A DNA stretch of 64,000 nt, taken from Falsigemmobacter faecalis. GTDB lineage: Bacteria; Pseudomonadota; Alphaproteobacteria; Rhodobacterales; Rhodobacteraceae. A model generated the notes under the pieces. That model made no database searches. It was not told the origin of the DNA and was given only the letters and a program-made list of their open reading frames with translations. The translations under genes and the position numbers were made by a program. The DNA lies in contig NZ_RRAZ01000002.1 in the NCBI RefSeq assembly GCF_003863335.1, forward strand, positions 162,664 to 226,663, in the 5' to 3' direction. The stretch's first letter is position 1, and the number at the start of each line of letters is the position of its first letter. This document shows, one piece after another, positions 60,742 through 64,000 of this stretch.

Positions 60742-60902
60742 ACGATACCTCTGACGTCAATCTTTCCCCGGCCCGTCCGGTTGTGACCGACCGCGGTGCG
60801 CTGCCCGACGCCCCGATGGCCATGCCTGCGCAGCGCCTTGAAGCGCTGCCGCGCGGCCGGTTCGGCTGGCTGTCGCTGCGCGCCATCGCCCGCGGAGCAT
60901 AA
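60738..60902 (+). CDS. opgI: Small protein between opgG and opgH (OpgI-like)
   Basis: A 54-residue open frame starting at an ATG that overlaps the opgG stop codon (ATGA) and ending in TAA three bases before the opgH start. The middle, GALPDAPMAMPAQRLEALPR, resembles the proline-rich cytoplasmic leader seen at the N-terminus of longer OpgH proteins. Rhodobacter sphaeroides has an opgGIH operon with a small opgI in this position. Tight coupling on both sides argues that it is translated. A role in assembling or regulating OpgH is inference. Confidence 0.7.
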   Translation: MNDTSDVNLSPARPVVTDRGALPDAPMAMPAQRLEALPRGRFGWLSLRAIARGA

Positions 60903-60905
60903 TTT

Positions 60906-62648
60906 ATGCACTCTCCCGCTGCTAAGGTCCGGGTCTGGCTGATCCGGACCCTTTTGCTGTCTGTCAGCCTGCTGGCGGGGGTCGGGGGCTTCACCCTGTT
61001 CCTGCGCTACGGCATGGCGGATGGCTGGGATGTGATGGATGTGGTGCGTGCGGCCCTGATCCTGATCTCCACCTTCTGGCTGACCTGGGGCGCGGTGCAG
61101 GCGCTGGCGGGGCTGACCACCCGCCCGCCCGGGGCTGCGCGCAATGCGGGGGCGCTGACGGGCCGGACGGTCGTGCTGGTCCCGGTCTACAACGAAGAGC
61201 CGACGATCACCTTTGCGCGCATCGCTGCGATGCTGGATTCGGTCGATGCCACGGGGCAGGGCGCGCTTTTTGATTTCGCGATCCTGTCGGACACCCGTGA
61301 CGCCAAAGTCGCCGCGCAGGAGCGGGCCTGGTTTGAGAAGCTGCTCGATGATACCGGCGCGGAGGGGCGGATTTTCTACCGCATCCGCGAGACCAACCGG
61401 GGCCGCAAGGCGGGCAATATTGAGGATTTCTTCACCCGCTCGGGTGCAGGCTACGAATTTGCCGTGATCCTCGATGCCGACAGCCTGATGGAAGGCGAAA
61501 CCCTCGTCGAGATGGTGCGCCGCATGGAGGCAGCCCCCGATCTGGGTCTCTTGCAGACCCTGCCGGTGGTGGTGAATGCGCGCTCCTCCTTCAGCCGCAT
61601 TCAGCAGTTTTCGGCGGCGTTCTATTCGCCGATCTTCTGTCGGGGCCTTGCGATGATGCAGGGCCGCACCGGGCCGTTCTGGGGCCATAACGCCATCGTG
61701 CGCGTGCGCGCCTTTGCAGAAAGCGCAGGCCTGCCGGAGCTGACGGGCAAGCCGCCTTTCGGGGGCCATATCCTCAGTCATGACTATGTTGAGGCCGCCC
61801 TTCTGGCGCGGGCCGGCTGGACGGTGCGGGTCGATGATGATCTGGGCGGCTCTTATGAAGAGGGCCCGGAGAATATGGTCCTTCACGCCAAGCGCGACCG
61901 CCGCTGGTGTCAGGGCAACCTGCAACACGGGCGGCTTTTGTTCGCGCCGGGGCTGAAACTCTGGAGCCGCTTCGTCTTCATTCAGGGTATTCTTTCCTAT
62001 CTCTCGCCGGTGCTCTGGCTGATGTTTCTGCTGGCCTCCATCGCAGCGCCGCTGTTCGTGCCGCCGGTGAACTACTTCCCGATTGAGGGCTGGTCCTTCC
62101 CGGTGATCCCGGTCTCTGAGGCTTCGCGCGCGATTGCGCTGGCGATCGGGGTCTTCAGTCTGCTGTTTCTGCCCAAGCTCCTTATCCTGCTGGATGCGAT
62201 CCTGCGCGGGCGGGCGAAGGGCTATGGCGGGGCCTTCCGCGCCGGGGCTTCGGTGCTGACGGAGCTTTTGTTTTCGGCCATCGCGGCGCCGGTCTTTTTG
62301 ATGTTCAACACCCGCTCGGTGCTGCAGGTCCTCTCAGGCCGGGATGGCGGCTGGCCTGCGCAGTCGCGCGGCGACGGCTCGCTGACCCTGCGCGAGGCCT
62401 GGGCCACGGGTGCCTGGATCGTCTCCTCGGGGGCTTCGGGCTTTGGTCTGGCCTTCTGGTTTGCGCCCGGCCTTGTGCCCTGGCTCAGCCCGGTGCTGCT
62501 GCCGATGTTCTTTGCGCCGCTGATCCTCTGGGCCTCGTCGCAAAAGGGTAGCCTGTGCCGCTTTCTCACCCCCTCTGAGACCAGCCGTCCCGCGATCCTG
62601 CGCCGTCATGAAGCCTGGATCACCCGCTGGACCGGCCCGCAGGCCTGA
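60906..62648 (+). CDS. opgH: Glucan glucosyltransferase OpgH (MdoH)
   Basis: Encodes 580 residues of a membrane glycosyltransferase family 2 protein. Two N-terminal helices precede the catalytic domain with VLVPVYNEEP, SDTRD, LDADS, the HDYVEA acidic site and RDRRWCQGNLQHG (the Q-x2-R-W-like acceptor motif). About five more helices follow. It makes the beta-glucan backbone from UDP-glucose at the membrane. It lacks the long N-terminal extension of enterobacterial OpgH; the small gene just upstream may supply part of that. No opgC is seen downstream. Confidence 0.94.
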   Translation: MHSPAAKVRVWLIRTLLLSVSLLAGVGGFTLFLRYGMADGWDVMDVVRAALILISTFWLTWGAVQALAGLTTRPPGAARNAGALTGRTVVLVPVYNEEPTITFARIAAMLDSVDATGQGALFDFAILSDTRDAKVAAQERAWFEKLLDDTGAEGRIFYRIRETNRGRKAGNIEDFFTRSGAGYEFAVILDADSLMEGETLVEMVRRMEAAPDLGLLQTLPVVVNARSSFSRIQQFSAAFYSPIFCRGLAMMQGRTGPFWGHNAIVRVRAFAESAGLPELTGKPPFGGHILSHDYVEAALLARAGWTVRVDDDLGGSYEEGPENMVLHAKRDRRWCQGNLQHGRLLFAPGLKLWSRFVFIQGILSYLSPVLWLMFLLASIAAPLFVPPVNYFPIEGWSFPVIPVSEASRAIALAIGVFSLLFLPKLLILLDAILRGRAKGYGGAFRAGASVLTELLFSAIAAPVFLMFNTRSVLQVLSGRDGGWPAQSRGDGSLTLREAWATGAWIVSSGASGFGLAFWFAPGLVPWLSPVLLPMFFAPLILWASSQKGSLCRFLTPSETSRPAILRRHEAWITRWTGPQA

Positions 62649-62694
62649 GCACAGCCGCGCTTGAATGCAGGCGGGGGCCGCGCTATATCGGCAG

Positions 62695-62720
62695 TCACGC
62701 GCAGGTGATCCTGCGCGTGA
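62695..62720. repeat. Perfect 11-bp hairpin between opgH and the DUF475 gene
   Basis: TCACGCGCAGG (62695-62705) and CCTGCGCGTGA (62710-62720) pair exactly with a TGAT loop. It has no T-run. It could be a terminator of the opg operon or a leader structure or operator for the DUF475 gene starting about 90 bp later. Confidence 0.55.
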
Positions 62721-62812
62721 AACCTGTTCGATGACCGGGCCCCTCTGGCGAAAGTGGCGGCGCTTTCGTGATGTCGGCATCGCAACATTCATTGCCGCCG
62801 GACTTCATCATC

Positions 62813-63913
62813 ATGTCGAATAAGACATCGCTTCAGGCAGGGTCAGACAAACCGCTGCTCGCTTATCTGAAATGGGCCCTCATCACGACCGTTCTCGGCC
62901 TCGCGCTTGGCGCATGGCTGGGCTGGGAGACCACCGGCACCGTCAGCGGTACGCTGACGATCTTCTTCATCTGCGCTGTGCTTGCCGTGCTGGAAATCTC
63001 GCTGTCCTTCGATAATGCGATCGTAAACGCGAACAAACTCAAAGACATGACCCCGGAGTGGCAGCACCGCTTCCTGACCTGGGGGATCCTGATTGCCGTC
63101 TTCGGCATGCGGATTGTCTTCCCGCTGCTGATCGTGGTGATCGCGGCCAATGTCGGCCCCTGGACCGCGCTGGTCATGGCCGCCACCGATCCCGATCAAT
63201 ATTCGCAGATCATGATGGACGCCCATCTGCCCATCGCGGCTTTTGGCGGCACCTTCCTGATGATGGTGGCGCTGTCCTTCTTCTTTAACCACGAAAAAGA
63301 CATCCACTGGGTCCGCTGGGTGGAAGAGAAAGCGGTGTCTTACTCTTCGGTGAAGGGCATTGAGATTGCGGTCGTGCTGATCGTGATGATGATTTTCTCC
63401 AAGATCATCGCGGGCTCGGATGATCCGAAACTGGGTCCGGTCGCGGCCAATACCTTCTTTTATTCGGCCGTCTGGGGTCTGCTGACCTTCCTGATGGTTG
63501 AAGTGCTGGGCGGCATTCTGGACCGCAGCCAGCAGATGCTGGAGGGCGCGGCCAAGGGTGGTCTGGGCGCGTTCCTTTACCTCGAAGTGCTGGACGCCAG
63601 CTTCTCCTTTGACGGTGTGATCGGGGCCTTCGCGCTGACCTCGAACCTCTTTGTCATCGCCATCGGCCTTGGCATCGGCGCGATGTATGTCCGCTCGATG
63701 ACCATCATGCTGGTCGAAAAGGGCACGCTGACCGAGTACCGCTTCCTTGAGCATGGGGCGTTCTATGCGATCCTGATCCTGTCGATCATCATGTATGTCC
63801 AGTCGCTGTTCCATATCCCGGAAGTGATCACCGGCATGGGCGGGGCGGCGCTGATTGGTGTGGCGCTCTGGTCCTCGATCCGCTGGAACCGGGTGCATGG
63901 CAGCGAAGACTAA
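62813..63913 (+). CDS. DUF475 (TerC-like) integral membrane protein
   Basis: Encodes about 366 residues with roughly nine helices. EISLSFDNAIVNANKLKDM, with its Asp-Asn pair, and the second half's LDASFSFDGVIGAFALTSN, with acidic residues in helices, are typical of DUF475 and the related TerC proteins linked to metal ion or tellurite resistance. TerC relatives are now associated with Mn2+ export, but that function is not shown for DUF475. The ATG at 62813 gives a polar N-terminus like family members; a GTG at 62768 would add 15 residues. It ends before a terminator at the window edge. Confidence 0.88.
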   Translation: MSNKTSLQAGSDKPLLAYLKWALITTVLGLALGAWLGWETTGTVSGTLTIFFICAVLAVLEISLSFDNAIVNANKLKDMTPEWQHRFLTWGILIAVFGMRIVFPLLIVVIAANVGPWTALVMAATDPDQYSQIMMDAHLPIAAFGGTFLMMVALSFFFNHEKDIHWVRWVEEKAVSYSSVKGIEIAVVLIVMMIFSKIIAGSDDPKLGPVAANTFFYSAVWGLLTFLMVEVLGGILDRSQQMLEGAAKGGLGAFLYLEVLDASFSFDGVIGAFALTSNLFVIAIGLGIGAMYVRSMTIMLVEKGTLTEYRFLEHGAFYAILILSIIMYVQSLFHIPEVITGMGGAALIGVALWSSIRWNRVHGSED

Positions 63914-63941
63914 GAGCCGCTGATCTTCTCAGACGGTCTGA

Positions 63942-63965
63942 AAGCCCCGCCCCCTGGCGGGGCTT
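63942..63965 (+). terminator. Terminator after the DUF475 gene
   Basis: AAGCCCCGCC (63942-63951) and GGCGGGGCTT (63956-63965) form a 10-bp stem with a CCCT loop, followed by CTCTATT. The last 35 bases of the window show no gene. Confidence 0.8.
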
Positions 63966-64000
63966 CTCTATTGGGTGCTCATAAGTCAAGCTCCGTTTTG

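Overview
The window is GC-rich alphaproteobacterial DNA, most likely an extrachromosomal replicon (large plasmid or chromid) of a Rhodobacteraceae member. The main reasons are a DnaA-like plasmid initiator next to parA-parB and a cluster of 16-bp palindromes (25.2-28.9 kb), a second initiator of the same family at 58.3 kb beside a plasmid-associated HTH protein, and an opgG-opgI-opgH operon of the kind described in Rhodobacter sphaeroides. I saw no tRNA, rRNA, CRISPR array or recognisable transposase. The left edge cuts a DUF3422 gene; the right edge is intergenic.

Layout. 0-3.6 kb: DUF3422 fragment, two secreted/envelope proteins, a long gap and a periplasmic ClpP-like protein. 3.6-8.8 kb: capsule/exopolysaccharide export (Wzc-type kinase, Wzb-type phosphatase, Wza-type lipoprotein) divergent from a WecA/MraY-type sugar-phosphate transferase. 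8.8-16.3 kb: old-yellow-enzyme, TRAP transporter, MgtC-like protein, an orphan tyrosine recombinase and a three-repeat secreted protein. 16.7-25.2 kb: SDR, a YgiC/YgiB-like pair, acyl-CoA synthetase, a degenerate histidine phosphatase, a secreted protein with three C-x-C repeats, and a MalT-like LuxR regulator. 25.2-28.9 kb: replication/partition module with seven parS-like palindromes and a compact repeat region upstream of parA. 29.2-33 kb: Fe(III)-type ABC transporter. 33.2-44.1 kb: GntR-controlled catabolic island (flavin reductase, hydantoin-racemase-like protein, dipeptide-type ABC transporter, two amidohydrolases). 44.7-51.2 kb: small secreted protein, complete pyruvate dehydrogenase complex with homodimeric E1, and an Lrp-type regulator. 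51.4-54.3 kb: polysaccharide flippase and an F420-dehydrogenase-beta-like protein. 54.8-64 kb: nitroreductase, aldo/keto reductase, RHE_PE00001-like HTH protein, second initiator, opgGIH and a DUF475 (TerC-like) membrane protein.

How parts work together. The GntR regulator probably controls both convergent arms of the catabolic island: the same extended operator, AAC-N3-ATTG-N4-CAAT-N3-GTT, lies upstream of the flavin reductase and upstream of the substrate-binding protein about 10 kb away. ParB should load at the CTTCCCC-N2-GGGGAAG palindromes, four of which lie inside parA and parB. The two DnaA-like initiators, 33 kb apart, suggest a fused replicon or a dual-origin element. Envelope functions (EPS export, flippase, periplasmic glucans) and central metabolism (PDH) on the same element suggest a chromid-like role. 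All functional statements come from reading the sequence by eye; no database search was run.
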